Assembly (NCBI GenBank): GCA_966212505.1
Contig: CBIHRS010000028.1
Coordinates: 1 to 64,000 of the forward strand
Reading direction: 5' to 3'
Length of the DNA: 64,000 bases
DNA from: CAMLIZ01 sp966212505
GTDB lineage: Bacteria > Pseudomonadota > Gammaproteobacteria > Burkholderiales > Burkholderiaceae_C
The translations under genes were made by a program, and so were the position numbers. Each line of letters starts with the position of its first letter. Positions within the stretch are counted from its first letter, which is position 1. Under the pieces are notes generated by a model. That model did not search any database. It was not told the DNA's origin and was given only the letters and a program-made list of their open reading frames with translations. Below are positions 10,355 through 19,178 of this stretch, in pieces.

Positions 10355-10819
10355 ATGAACCTGTCGTCGAAGTCCCTCGTACAGCGCCCGTCCAGGCCGG
10401 CCGCCGGCGTCACGCTCATCGAGCTGATGATCACCCTGGCGATCGTTGGCATCCTCGCGGCCATCGCCTATCCGAGCTACCAGAGCCACATGGTGCGCAC
10501 CCGGCGCGGCGCCGCCACCGGCTGCCTGCTCGAGCTCTCGCAATACATGGAGCGGGTCTACAACACGAACCTGCGCTACGACCAGAACAACGGCGCGGCG
10601 ACCACGCTGCCCGCCACCAATTGCCAGTCCAGCCTGGCCAGCAGCTACACCTTTGCCTTCGCGACTGGCCAGCCGACCACGACAACGTTCACAATCAACG
10701 CCACCCCCGTCGGCCAGCAGGCCGCGAAAGACACAGCCTGTGCCACCCTCAGCACCGACCAACTCGGCACCAAGGGCAAGGCCGGCTCAGGCTCTATCTC
10801 CGAATGCTGGAAACAGTGA
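10355..10819 (+). CDS. pilE: Type IV pilin-like protein PilE
   Basis: 154 residues. The leader ends RPAAG, followed by VTLIELMITLAIVGILAAIAYPSYQSHMVRTRRGAA, the signature of PilE-type minor pilins encoded after pilY1. Two C-terminal cysteines (CATLS, ECWKQ) likely form the D-region disulfide. It is the last gene of the fimT-pilE operon; a GGGAG ribosome site precedes the ATG at 10355. The name follows the usual operon nomenclature; it is not necessarily the major pilin. Confidence 0.9.
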   Translation: MNLSSKSLVQRPSRPAAGVTLIELMITLAIVGILAAIAYPSYQSHMVRTRRGAATGCLLELSQYMERVYNTNLRYDQNNGAATTLPATNCQSSLASSYTFAFATGQPTTTTFTINATPVGQQAAKDTACATLSTDQLGTKGKAGSGSISECWKQ

Positions 10820-10822
10820 GCT

Positions 10823-11461
10823 TCAAGTCTGCTCGTCGAGCGCCGCAGCATCCAGGTGCTGCGTGTCGCTCCAGCCGACCAGCGTGAAGCCGTCGCCGGT
10901 ATAGAGCAGCCGGTTGATGCTGGCATTGCCCAGCTGCCAGGTGCGCGGCGCGCGCAGGTCGATGCGCGAGGCGGCGCGGTACAGGCAATCCATCACGCCG
11001 CCATGCGCCACCAGCGCGATGGTCTCGCCCGAATGGGCGGCCGCGAGCCGCTCGGCGGTGCTGATGCAGCGCGCATAGAAGGCGCTCAGCGTCTCGCCGC
11101 CTTCCGGGCCGAAATCGGGGTCGCGCTTGCGCCAGCGCTCCGATTCCTGTGGCCAGCGCGCCTCGATCTCCTTGAAGGTCAGGCCCTGGAAGATGCCGAA
11201 GCCGCGCTCGCGCAGGCCGATGTCGGCATGTACGGGCAGGCCGGTGGCGTCGGCCAGTGCGGTGGCCGTCTGGTGCGCGCGGCCGAGGTCGCTGGCATAG
11301 ATGGCCTGCAGCGGCTCGTCGGCCAGCGCCTGCGCCATGCGGCGCGCCTGCCAGCGGCCGGTGTCGTTCAGCGGGATGTCGAGCTGTCCCTGGATGCGGG
11401 TGTCGACGTTCCAGGCGGTTTCGCCATGGCGGATCGCAATGACGCGGGTGAGGGTCTGCAT
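10823..11461 (-). CDS. Histidine phosphatase family protein (phosphoglycerate mutase-like)
   Basis: 212 residues with the catalytic RHGETAWN at residues 11-18, the second catalytic Arg/Glu region (LRERGFGIFQG) and the late histidine in LVAHGGVMD. The family transfers or removes phosphate through a phospho-histidine; members act on phosphoglycerate, sugar phosphates, cobalamin precursors or nucleotides. QGQLDIPLNDTGRWQA and YASDLGRAHQTA fit the cofactor-independent phosphatase branch (GpmB/CobC-like) rather than glycolytic mutase. The gene is convergent with pilE with only 3 bp between stops, and the PEBP-like gene lies upstream on the same strand. Confidence 0.9.
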   Translation of the reverse strand: MQTLTRVIAIRHGETAWNVDTRIQGQLDIPLNDTGRWQARRMAQALADEPLQAIYASDLGRAHQTATALADATGLPVHADIGLRERGFGIFQGLTFKEIEARWPQESERWRKRDPDFGPEGGETLSAFYARCISTAERLAAAHSGETIALVAHGGVMDCLYRAASRIDLRAPRTWQLGNASINRLLYTGDGFTLVGWSDTQHLDAAALDEQT

Positions 11462-11470
11462 CGGGTCCGA

Positions 11471-12100
11471 TCAGCCGGCCAGGCGGCGGTTCAGCGTGTA
11501 GGTGCCGGAGAGCGTGGCCTCGCCCAGCACCTGTCCGGCCAGCGCGGCCCGCACCTGGGCGCCGGTGAAGGCGCCTTCGACCGCGAGGCGATCGGTGCGC
11601 AGCGCATAGAGCGTGAACACGTAGTGGTGCACCAGCGAGTCGTTGAAGGGCGGGAACGGGCCGTCGTAGCCGAAGTACTGGCCGGCGCGCTCGGGGTCTC
11701 CGGCGAACCAGCCGGTGTAGTCGTTGAGGCCGTGGCGCGCGCCATGCAGCGTGGCCGGCCCCTGCTTGCCGCGCGGGGTGAAACCGCGGCTGTATTCACC
11801 TTCGGCGATCTCGCTCACCGTGGGCGGCAGGTCGACCATCACCCAGTGGAAGAAATCCACCCGCGGCAGGTCGGCCGGCACTTCACGGTCCGACTGGTTG
11901 ACGTCGTCGCCCTTGCTGGGCACGTCGAAGTCGTGGCAGATCAGCGCCAGCGAGCGCGTGCCGGCCGGCAGGTCGCTCCACGCAAGGTGCGGGTTGAGGT
12001 TGTCGGAGAAACCGACACGGTCCTGCGCATCGAGACGTCCGGCGGCATACCGTGCAGGGATGCGATCGCCGTCGGTCCAGCTGTTGCTCCAGACACGCAC
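11471..12100 (-). CDS. YbhB/YbcL family Raf-kinase-inhibitor-like protein
   Basis: About 209 residues from a GTG start at 12100, two bases after the stop of the DUF1840 gene. The sequence has the phosphatidylethanolamine-binding-protein pattern: NLNPHLAWSDLPAGTRSLALICHDFDVPSKGDDVN, FFHWVMVDLPP, GRARHGLNDYTGWFAGDPERAG-like ligand pocket residues, and YGYDGPFPPFNDSLVHHYVFTLYAL. Bacterial members are cytoplasmic or periplasmic proteins of uncertain role, proposed to bind phospholipid headgroups or act as protease or kinase modulators. No signal peptide is seen. Confidence 0.88.
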   Translation of the reverse strand: MRVWSNSWTDGDRIPARYAAGRLDAQDRVGFSDNLNPHLAWSDLPAGTRSLALICHDFDVPSKGDDVNQSDREVPADLPRVDFFHWVMVDLPPTVSEIAEGEYSRGFTPRGKQGPATLHGARHGLNDYTGWFAGDPERAGQYFGYDGPFPPFNDSLVHHYVFTLYALRTDRLAVEGAFTGAQVRAALAGQVLGEATLSGTYTLNRRLAG

Positions 12101-12102
12101 GC

Positions 12103-12426
12103 TCAGACTCCCCAGACGACGTCGTGGCCCGCGGTGTGCGAACGCCGCATCATCTCGATCAGCGGCCACACGCGCTGCCGCAGGCTCACGCCTTCCTGTG
12201 CCGCCAGCTTCTCGCCCTTGGCCGCGGCCTCTTTCTCGGCCTCGGCGCGGCGCGCTTCCTCGTCGACCACGGCCTGCTCGAGCGTCTGGATCGCGGCCGG
12301 CATGTCGGCCGCTTCGATGATGCCCTTGGGCGCGGGGTCGCGGCCGAGCAGGCGCATCACCTGGTCGCCGTTGGGGCCCATCATGATGACGTCTCCCGCC
12401 GACTTGGATTTGAACTTGTAGATCAT
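12103..12426 (-). CDS. DUF1840 domain-containing protein
   Basis: 107 residues starting MIYKFKSKSAGDVIMMGPNG, the conserved start of DUF1840, with a charged helical middle (EEARRAEAEKEAAAKGEKLAAQEG) and the conserved end LIEMMRRSHTAGHDVVWGV. The function is unknown; the family is common in beta- and gammaproteobacteria. Its ATG overlaps the stop of cfa (ATGA), and the PEBP-like gene follows after 2 bp, so the three are translated from one transcript. Confidence 0.92.
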   Translation of the reverse strand: MIYKFKSKSAGDVIMMGPNGDQVMRLLGRDPAPKGIIEAADMPAAIQTLEQAVVDEEARRAEAEKEAAAKGEKLAAQEGVSLRQRVWPLIEMMRRSHTAGHDVVWGV

Positions 12427-13673
12427 CGGTACATGTAGGTCCGGTTGAACGGGTAGGCCGATTGTGCGCCTCGCATCGGCCCTGCGGAGAGATCCCCGCT
12501 GGGCCTGGAAGCCAACATCTGGTGCAGCGAGATCCAACCGTGCTCGAAGCACATCGCGCTGCCGGCCAGGTAGAGCCGGTAGGCGCGCAGCACCTTTTCG
12601 CTGACCACCTCGCGGGCATGGGCCAGGCACGCCTCGAGGTTGTCGGACCAGGCCCACAGCGTGCGCGCATAGTGCGGCCGCAGGTTCTCGACATCGACCA
12701 TCTCCAGCCCCGATTCGGCCATCACCCGCAGCACGTGCGACACGTGCAGCAGCTCGCCGCCGGGGAAGATGTAGCGCTCCATGAAGTCGCCCATGCCGGC
12801 GCCGAGCTGGTCGTTGTCGGTGCCGCCGGCGGTGATGCCATGGTTCATCAGCAGGCCGCCGGGCTTGAGCAGGCGATGGATCTTCGCGAAGTAGGTGGGC
12901 AGCTGTGCCCGGCCCACATGCTCGAACATGCCGATCGACGCGATCTTGTCGTAGGGCTCGTCCTCGGGCAGCTGCCGGTAGTCGATGAGCTCCATCGTCA
13001 CCCGGCCGCGCAGGCCGCGCTCGTCGATCAGCCGGTTCACATGGGCATGCTGGTTCTTCGACAGCGTGATGCCCCGCGCCTTCACGCCATAGTGCTCCGC
13101 CGCCCACAGCAGCAGCCCGCCCCAGCCTGCGCCGATGTCGAGAAAGCGCTCGCCCTCGCGCAGCATCAGCTTGCGGCACACATGGTCGAGCTTGGACTCC
13201 TGCGCCTGCGCCAGCGTCATGCCTGCCTCACGGTAGTAGGCGCACGAATAGACGCGCCGCGGGTCCAGCCACAGCAGGTAGAAATCGTCGGACACGTCGT
13301 AGTGGAACTGGATCTGCCGCGCATCGGACTCGGTGGTGTGCCGGGCCAGCGACTTGCCGTGCCGCGCGAGCCCGTGCCACCACGCCAGCGGCTTGGGCTT
13401 CGCCTCCGGCTGCGTCGGATCGCCCACCAGGCTGGCGGCCACCGACATCACATCACGCAGCGTGCCGCCGAGGTCGATGCGGCCCTCGACATAGTCTTCA
13501 GCAAGCCGCCCGGCCTGGCCCGCCGCCAGGTGCGCCAGCGGCGACAGCTCATGCAGCGTGAGGGTCACACGGGCATCGGGCGGGCCGATGCGCCGGCCGC
13601 CGGGCAGGACGACGGACAGCGGCAGCTGGTTGGCCGCGAGCTTCTGTTCGGCCAGGGTTTCGAGCGGATTCAT
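12423..13673 (-). CDS. cfa: Cyclopropane-fatty-acyl-phospholipid synthase
   Basis: 416 residues. An N-terminal lipid-binding region (YVEGRIDLGGTLRDVMSVA) is followed by an S-adenosylmethionine methyltransferase fold with motif I LDIGAGWGGLLLWAAEHYG, and the family-specific QFHYDVSDDFYLLWLDPRRVYSCAYY and ASIGMFEHVGRAQLPTYF segments. The enzyme adds a methylene bridge to unsaturated acyl chains of membrane phospholipids, often on entry to stationary phase or in acid stress. The start at 13673 is an ATG with GGGAAG nearby. It heads the cfa-DUF1840-PEBP operon. Confidence 0.93.
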   Translation of the reverse strand: MNPLETLAEQKLAANQLPLSVVLPGGRRIGPPDARVTLTLHELSPLAHLAAGQAGRLAEDYVEGRIDLGGTLRDVMSVAASLVGDPTQPEAKPKPLAWWHGLARHGKSLARHTTESDARQIQFHYDVSDDFYLLWLDPRRVYSCAYYREAGMTLAQAQESKLDHVCRKLMLREGERFLDIGAGWGGLLLWAAEHYGVKARGITLSKNQHAHVNRLIDERGLRGRVTMELIDYRQLPEDEPYDKIASIGMFEHVGRAQLPTYFAKIHRLLKPGGLLMNHGITAGGTDNDQLGAGMGDFMERYIFPGGELLHVSHVLRVMAESGLEMVDVENLRPHYARTLWAWSDNLEACLAHAREVVSEKVLRAYRLYLAGSAMCFEHGWISLHQMLASRPSGDLSAGPMRGAQSAYPFNRTYMYR

Positions 13674-13787
13674 GGCTTCCCGTGGACGAGGCGACGGGAT
13701 CAATGTAAGAACAAATCCATGACATTCGCAAGCGAGCCGGGAATTCACCGGCCCGCCCGCAGGCACACACCGCGACGGTGCGCGCGC

Positions 13788-15896
13788 TCAGAGCGAAGGC
13801 GATGCGCGCTCGATCGCAGGCGAGCGCTCACCGCGCTGGCGGATCACTCTCTGGGCAGGCAGCAGGCGCTGCTCGAAGGCGCCCCGGTCGAGCGCCGGGG
13901 CATAGAGAAAGCCCTGGAACAGGTCGCAGCCGGCCTGCACGAGGAAGCGGCGCTGCGGCTCGGTCTCCACGCCTTCGGCGATCACGCGCAGGCCGAGCGC
14001 ACGGGCCATCTGGATGATGGCCTGCACGATGCCGGCATCGCTGTCGTCGGACGGGAGGCCGTTGATGAAGCTGCGGTCGATCTTGAGCTTCTCGATCGGA
14101 AAGCGCTTCAGGTAGGCCAGGCTGGAATAGCCGGTGCCGAAGTCGTCAATCGCCAGCCGCACGCCGAGCTGGGCCAGCGCCTGCAGCCGCAGCAAGGCCT
14201 CCTCGGCGTCGCGCACCAGGATGGATTCGGTGAGCTCCAGCTCCAGCATCTGCGGCGGCAGGCCGGCATGCGAGAGCGCGGCCGCCACGCGGTCGACGAA
14301 GCTGGCCTGCTGGAACTGCAGCGCCGAGACGTTCACCGCCACCGGCAGCCGCAGCCCGCGCCGGTACCACTCGGCGGCCTGGCACACCGCCTCGTTCAAT
14401 ACCCAGTCGCCGATCGCGACGATGAAGCCGCTGTCTTCGGCCACGGGGATGAACTCCGACGGCGGCACGTTGCCCAGTTCGGGATCGGTCCAGCGGATCA
14501 GCGCCTCGGCGCCGGTCACGCCGCCATCGGCCAGGTCGACCTGCGGCTGGTAGTCGAGGCGGAACTGCCCGGCGGCCAGCGCCTGGCGCATCGCGTGGTC
14601 GAGCCGCATGCGCGAGCGCAGATCGTCGGTCTTCTCGGCGCGGTGGAAGCGGTAGCTGGCGCGCCCGCCTTCCTTGGCCCGGTGCATCGCCGTCTCGGCA
14701 TGGCGCACGAGGTCGTCGGCCGTCACGCCATCCTGCGGATACAGCGCCACGCCGACGCTGCAGGTCACGGTGAACTCCGCGCCCTCGAGCATGTACGAGC
14801 GCGACGTGGCCTCGATCACGCGGCGCGCCGTGGCCTCGGCGCCGCGCGCGTCGGCATGGTGCACCAGCAGCGCGAACTGGTCACCGCCCATGCGGGCCAC
14901 GAGGTCGACCTCGCGCAGGCAGCCCTTGAGCCGCTCGGTCACCTCGCGCAGCACCCGGTCGCCGAGCCGGTGGCCGAGGCTGTCGTTGATCTGGCGGAAG
15001 CGGTCGAGGTCGAGGATCAGCAGCGCGAAGGGCGCGCCGTCGCGCCGCGCCACCGCCAGCGCATGGGCCATGCGGTCGGCCAGGTGGCGCCGGTTCGACA
15101 GGCCCGTCAGCTCATCGGTGTACGACAGCAGCTCGATGCGCTGGTCGGCCGCGATCTGCTCGCTGAGATCACGGTAGGCATACACCCGACCGATCGGCCG
15201 GCCGCGGCACCACTGGGGCTGCGTCACCCGCTCCAGCACCTGGCCCGAATGCAGCGCGATGCGGTCGCTGGTGTGCATCAGCGTCGCGTCCTGTATGGCC
15301 GCGAGCCGGCGCTGGTAGCCCAGCGGATCGACCACGCTGCGGCGCATCCAGTCGAACACCGCGGCATCGTCGCCACTGCGCAGCAGGTCGTCGGGCAGGC
15401 CCCACAGGCGGGCGAAGCGGCGGTTGAACGAACGGATGCGGCCCGCGAGATCGGTCACCAGGATGCCGTCGGCCGTGGACTCCAGCGTGGCGCGCAACTC
15501 CGCCTGCACCGCCTCGTGCTCCGCCTCGATGCGGCGCTGCTCGGTCTGGTCCTGCAGCGCGACGAGGAACAGCCGCTGGCCGTCGAACTGCAGCGGCGTC
15601 GCGCGGCGCAGCGCATGCAGGGGGGTGCCGTCGGGCCGGCTCACCGTCACCTGCGATTGCAGCGCGTCGGCGGTGCCGGCGGCCACTTCATCCCAGAACG
15701 CCATGTCCTCCGGCGTGGCCAGCAGTGCCAGCGCCGGCCTGCCGATCGCCTGCTCGCGCGGCAGCCCCAGCAGCGCCAGCGCCGCCTGGTTGATCGCCAC
15801 CACCTGCAGCCGGCTGTCGACGACCCACGCCGCCTCGTTCAGGGCCTCGAGCAGCCCCGAACAGGACAAAGCCGCCGATGCGCCGGCGTCGGTCAC
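13788..15896 (-). CDS. PAS-PAS-GGDEF-EAL cyclic di-GMP protein
   Basis: 702 residues from a GTG start at 15896 that overlaps the stop of the HD-GYP gene (GTGA). Two PAS-like sensor regions (~10-120, ~130-250) precede a GGDEF domain (~255-420) and an EAL domain (~435-680). The cyclase signature reads GGDQF (337-341) instead of GGDEF, so synthesis may be lost, while the inhibitory RxxD site (R328, D331) is intact. The phosphodiesterase motifs EALIRW (464-469), LELTES, IDDFGTGYSSL, KIDRSF and AEGVET are all present, so the protein probably degrades c-di-GMP. No membrane segment is seen, suggesting a cytoplasmic sensor. Confidence 0.92.
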   Translation of the reverse strand: MTDAGASAALSCSGLLEALNEAAWVVDSRLQVVAINQAALALLGLPREQAIGRPALALLATPEDMAFWDEVAAGTADALQSQVTVSRPDGTPLHALRRATPLQFDGQRLFLVALQDQTEQRRIEAEHEAVQAELRATLESTADGILVTDLAGRIRSFNRRFARLWGLPDDLLRSGDDAAVFDWMRRSVVDPLGYQRRLAAIQDATLMHTSDRIALHSGQVLERVTQPQWCRGRPIGRVYAYRDLSEQIAADQRIELLSYTDELTGLSNRRHLADRMAHALAVARRDGAPFALLILDLDRFRQINDSLGHRLGDRVLREVTERLKGCLREVDLVARMGGDQFALLVHHADARGAEATARRVIEATSRSYMLEGAEFTVTCSVGVALYPQDGVTADDLVRHAETAMHRAKEGGRASYRFHRAEKTDDLRSRMRLDHAMRQALAAGQFRLDYQPQVDLADGGVTGAEALIRWTDPELGNVPPSEFIPVAEDSGFIVAIGDWVLNEAVCQAAEWYRRGLRLPVAVNVSALQFQQASFVDRVAAALSHAGLPPQMLELELTESILVRDAEEALLRLQALAQLGVRLAIDDFGTGYSSLAYLKRFPIEKLKIDRSFINGLPSDDSDAGIVQAIIQMARALGLRVIAEGVETEPQRRFLVQAGCDLFQGFLYAPALDRGAFEQRLLPAQRVIRQRGERSPAIERASPSL

Positions 15897-17170
15897 GTCG
15901 CCGACTCCTCGGTGCGGTGCTCGTCCGGCTGTGCGGTGGCGACGGGCTCGAAGAAGTAGGCGATACGCCGCCCCGGCGCCAGGTATTCGAGCGCGGCCGG
16001 CGGCAGCTGCGCCGGTTTCAGGCTGCGGCGGATGCCAAGCTCCGGCGTCGTCTCGAGATCGCAGTACAGCGCCTCGTCGCGGGCGACCTTGGCATCGTGC
16101 ACCAGCACGCGCGGCTTCAGTGGGCGCGATGAGTTCACCGACACCACCATGCCGTAGCGGTCGTCGGTCAGCTGCACGATGGAGCCCGGCGGGTACACAC
16201 CCATCATGCGGATGAAGCCGTTGAGCATGGTCACGTCGAACTTCTGCTTGCCCTGCGCGAACAGCAGCGACAGTGCCTCGTGCGGCGTCAGCGTCTTCGA
16301 CAGCACCGACGGGTTGCACATGTTGTCGTAGCGGTTGACCAGCGCGACGATGCGCGCCGCGTTCGACATGCGCTCGACCTGCAGCTGTTGCGGGAAGCCG
16401 GACCCATCGGCCTGCTCGTGGTGCTGGGCGATCACCAGCAGTGCCCCGGGAGCGAGCGCCATCTTGCGGCCCAGCGCCACGCCGTGGGCCACGTGCTCCC
16501 GGTAGAGCGCCTGTTCCACCGAGGTGAACTTGTCGTCGGGATAGTGCAGTCGGCCGGGCAGCTGCTGCTTGCCGATATCGTGCAGCATCGCGCCCATGCC
16601 CAGGTCGGTCATCTCGGCATCGGAGAAGCCGAACACCCGGCCCATCAGCAGCGAGACGATGGTGACGTTCAGCGCATGGGCGGTGGCCTTGTCGCCGGCA
16701 CCCTCGGTGAGCAGGCGGATGCACAGCTCCTGCTGGCCCAGCATCTTGTCGAGCAGCGCGCGGGTCAGGGCTTCGGCCCGCTCGCGCGCGCCGTCGGGGT
16801 CTGCAGCCAGGCTGTCGCTGAGGTCACGCCAGGCCTTGGCGGCCTCGCCATATTGACGTTCGCACACGGCCTGGGCCGCCCGCTGGGCCTGCAAGGCTTC
16901 GCGCTGGGCCTTCTTCTGCGCCTCGATCTCGGCCGCGCTCGGTCCGGCCGCCTTGGCGCCCTGCCCCGGTGCCGGCAGCTCATGCGGCGGGTCGCTCTTT
17001 TCCGGCACCCAGCGCACGCTGCGCAGGCCGAGCTGCTGGATGGTGCCGATCTGCTCCTTCGAACTGATCTTGAAGCTGCTGAGCGGAAACGGATGCGACA
17101 TCCAGCCTACATCGAGGTGGATGTACATGCCCACGCGCAGTTCGCGGACGTCGACGGTGTTGGCACTCAT
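15893..17170 (-). CDS. HD-GYP domain phosphodiesterase with DUF3391
   Basis: 425 residues. The N-terminal ~75 residues are DUF3391 (VDVRELRVGMYIHLDVGWMSHPFPLSSFKI), followed by a charged linker and an HD-GYP domain with the metal-binding residues H165, HDIGK (197-201) and HHEQADGSGFP (250-260). HD-GYP proteins hydrolyse c-di-GMP to pGpG or GMP in the cytoplasm. The gene is followed, with a 4-base overlap, by the PAS-GGDEF-EAL gene, so two c-di-GMP proteins are made from one message. The final ~110 residues (YGMVVSVNSSRPLKPRVLVHD) form an extra beta-rich tail common in the DUF3391 group. Confidence 0.93.
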   Translation of the reverse strand: MSANTVDVRELRVGMYIHLDVGWMSHPFPLSSFKISSKEQIGTIQQLGLRSVRWVPEKSDPPHELPAPGQGAKAAGPSAAEIEAQKKAQREALQAQRAAQAVCERQYGEAAKAWRDLSDSLAADPDGARERAEALTRALLDKMLGQQELCIRLLTEGAGDKATAHALNVTIVSLLMGRVFGFSDAEMTDLGMGAMLHDIGKQQLPGRLHYPDDKFTSVEQALYREHVAHGVALGRKMALAPGALLVIAQHHEQADGSGFPQQLQVERMSNAARIVALVNRYDNMCNPSVLSKTLTPHEALSLLFAQGKQKFDVTMLNGFIRMMGVYPPGSIVQLTDDRYGMVVSVNSSRPLKPRVLVHDAKVARDEALYCDLETTPELGIRRSLKPAQLPPAALEYLAPGRRIAYFFEPVATAQPDEHRTEESAT

Positions 17171-17354
17171 GCTCTTGCAGTTCCCCGGCGAAACGGTCTA
17201 CCGCCCCCGGCACTGCGACGGTATGGGCTTTCTTCGGCAAGAACGCCCGGAACTTGAACGCGGCCCGTTTCAGCGTGGATTTCGTCCTCGCCCGCCATCC
17301 GCTGCATCCCTCTTCGGAGGGGCTCGGCGTGAGGAATGCGCAGATCGCGGCCGG

Positions 17355-17405
17355 GCTCAGCCGGCGCCGAGCCGCCTCAAGCCGGCTGAGCACCCCCTCG
17401 GGGGG
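17355..17405. repeat. REP-like intergenic repeat, copy 1
   Basis: An 11-bp perfect inverted repeat (17355-17365 and 17381-17391) is followed at once by a C-run/G-run hairpin (17393-17405). The loop sequence and order of hairpins match the element at 42519-42590, with base changes in the arms that keep pairing. It lies between the end of the Lrp-type gene and the HD-GYP gene; the remaining ~180 bp of this gap, toward the HD-GYP start, shows nothing I recognise. Confidence 0.65.
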
Positions 17406-17433
17406 CAGGAGCGCAGCGACGCGGGGGCCGACA

Positions 17434-17874
17434 TCACCGCTGGATACGGGTCGACAACACGATGGCGGAGGTGGTGCGCTCCACGCCCTCGAGCGCGCCG
17501 ATGCGGTCGATCAGCGTATCGAGCTCACCGATCGACCGTGCCGCCACCACCGCGATCAGGTCGAACGGGCCGCTGACCGAGTGCAGCACCCGCACCTCGG
17601 GAATGCGGCGCAACGCCGCCTCGATTGCCGCGGCCTGCTTGGGACCGAGCGTGATGAACACGTGAGCCCTCACCAACGCAGCCTCGGCTTCGTCGGGCAC
17701 GACAACCGTGTAGCCGGCGATCACCCGCAGCCGCTCCAGCCGCTGCAGCCGGCTCTGCACCGTGGTGCGGGACAGGTGCAGCTTGCGCGCCAGCTCTGCA
17801 GTGGAGGCACGGGCGTTCTCGCGCAGCAGCGAGAGCAGCTGCCGGTCGGCGTCGTCGAGCTGGGGAACCGTCAT
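17434..17874 (-). CDS. Lrp/AsnC family transcriptional regulator
   Basis: 146 residues: an N-terminal helix-turn-helix (LDDADRQLLSLLRENARASTAELARKLHLSRTTVQSRLQRLER) and a C-terminal RAM ligand domain (AHVFITLGPKQAAAIEAAL, SVSGPFDLIAVVAA, IGALEGVERTTSAIVLST). Such proteins form dimers or octamers that sense amino acids. It is divergent from the lysine/saccharopine dehydrogenase-like gene, ~120 bp between starts, and probably controls it in response to lysine or a related compound (inference from position). The ATG at 17874 fits the standard family start. Confidence 0.93.
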   Translation of the reverse strand: MTVPQLDDADRQLLSLLRENARASTAELARKLHLSRTTVQSRLQRLERLRVIAGYTVVVPDEAEAALVRAHVFITLGPKQAAAIEAALRRIPEVRVLHSVSGPFDLIAVVAARSIGELDTLIDRIGALEGVERTTSAIVLSTRIQR

Positions 17875-17994
17875 TTCGCCAAGAGTTCTCGTCAAAACGA
17901 CGAAAGTATGCCTTCGGATCGTCTGCCTTGGCGCTGCAATCTGCACGGAGCCTTTCGAGAATCGCGGTATCCAAGACATCGAAAGGAGACTTCC

Positions 17995-19113
17995 ATGAAA
18001 GACATTCTGGTGATCGGCGGGGGCAAGATCGGCCAGGTGGTGGGCGACCTGCTCGCCAAGGCATCGCCTACTGCGCCCGGCGGCGCCTACCGTGTGACGG
18101 TGGCCGACCGCTCGGCCCAGGCGCTGGCCGGATTGGGCCCGAAGAGCGAGCGCTTCGACACGCTGGAGCTCGACGTGCAGGATCCCGCCGCGCTGCGCGA
18201 TGCACTGCGCGGCCGCTTCGCGGTGCTGAGCGCCGCGCCCTACCACCTCACCGTCAAGGTGGCCGAAGCCGCCCGCGCCTGCGGCGTGCACTACCTGGAC
18301 CTCACCGAAGACGTGGCCAGTACCCGCCGCATCCGCGAGCTGGCCGAAGGCGCCGAGACCGCCTTCATCCCGCAGTGCGGCCTGGCGCCCGGCTTCATCT
18401 CGATCGTCGCCGCCGACCTCGCCCGCCAGTTCGACCGGCTCGACAGCGTGCGCATGCGCGTCGGCGCGCTGCCCGCCTACCCGAGCAATGCGCTGAACTA
18501 CAACCTCACCTGGAGCACCGAGGGCGTCATCAACGAATACTGCGAGCCCTGCGAAGCCATCGTCGACGGCCAGCGCCGCGAGGTGCCGGCGCTCGAGGAG
18601 CGCGAGGAGTTCTCGCTCGACGGCGTGCTGTACGAGGCCTTCAACACCTCCGGCGGCCTCGGCACGCTGTGCGAGACGCTCGAGGGCAAGGTGCGCACGC
18701 TGAACTACCGCACCATCCGCTACCCCGGCCATGCCGCGATCATGAAGGCGCTGCTGCAGGACCTGCGCCTGAAGGATCGCCGCGACGTGCTGAAGGACAT
18801 CCTCGAGCAGGCCGTGCCGATGACCATGCAGGACGTGGTCATCATCTTCGTCACGGTGAGCGGCTGGAAGGACGGCAAGCTGATGCAGGACAGCTACGCC
18901 CGCAAGATCTACGCGCACGAGCTCGGCGGCGAGCTGCGCAGCGGCATCCAGATCACCACCGCCTCCAGCCTGTGCGCCATGCTCGACCTGCTGGCGCAAG
19001 GCAAGCTGCCGCAGCGTGGCTTCGTGCGCCAGGAAGACGTGGCGCTGGGCGAATTCCTCGCCAACCGCTTCGGCCGGGTCTACGCGATGGAAGAAATGGC
19101 CAAGGCGGCCTGA
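17995..19113 (+). CDS. Saccharopine dehydrogenase-family enzyme, probably L-lysine 6-dehydrogenase
   Basis: 372 residues. The Rossmann start VIGGGKIGQVVGDLLAK and VLSAAPYHLTVKVAEAARACGVHYLDLTED are typical of the saccharopine dehydrogenase/lysine 6-dehydrogenase group, and the C-terminal half (GLGTLCETLEGKVRTLNYRTIRYPGH, MQDVVIIFVTVSGWKDG) is close to known lysine 6-dehydrogenases. The reaction would convert L-lysine to alpha-aminoadipate semialdehyde with NAD(P)+, the first step of a lysine breakdown route. A GAAAGGAGA ribosome site precedes the ATG at 17995. The divergent Lrp-type gene supports amino-acid control; no aldehyde dehydrogenase partner is adjacent. Confidence 0.8.
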   Translation: MKDILVIGGGKIGQVVGDLLAKASPTAPGGAYRVTVADRSAQALAGLGPKSERFDTLELDVQDPAALRDALRGRFAVLSAAPYHLTVKVAEAARACGVHYLDLTEDVASTRRIRELAEGAETAFIPQCGLAPGFISIVAADLARQFDRLDSVRMRVGALPAYPSNALNYNLTWSTEGVINEYCEPCEAIVDGQRREVPALEEREEFSLDGVLYEAFNTSGGLGTLCETLEGKVRTLNYRTIRYPGHAAIMKALLQDLRLKDRRDVLKDILEQAVPMTMQDVVIIFVTVSGWKDGKLMQDSYARKIYAHELGGELRSGIQITTASSLCAMLDLLAQGKLPQRGFVRQEDVALGEFLANRFGRVYAMEEMAKAA

Positions 19114-19141
19114 TCACTTTTTCTTTGCTCTTCTCCTCTTT

Positions 19142-19172
19142 GGGCGGCTCCGGCAACGGCGCCGCCCTTTTT
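19142..19172 (+). terminator. Rho-independent terminator
   Basis: A GGGCGGC arm (19142-19148), a 12-base loop and a GCCGCCC arm (19161-19167) are followed by TTTTT (19168-19172). It lies 28 bases after the dehydrogenase stop and closes that gene before the pca promoter. Confidence 0.85.
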
Positions 19173-19178
19173 CATGCC

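Noticed and set aside
12462..15959. A 1165-residue open frame on the + strand
   Set aside because: Antisense to cfa and the GGDEF-EAL gene; composition is that of a codon-bias shadow.
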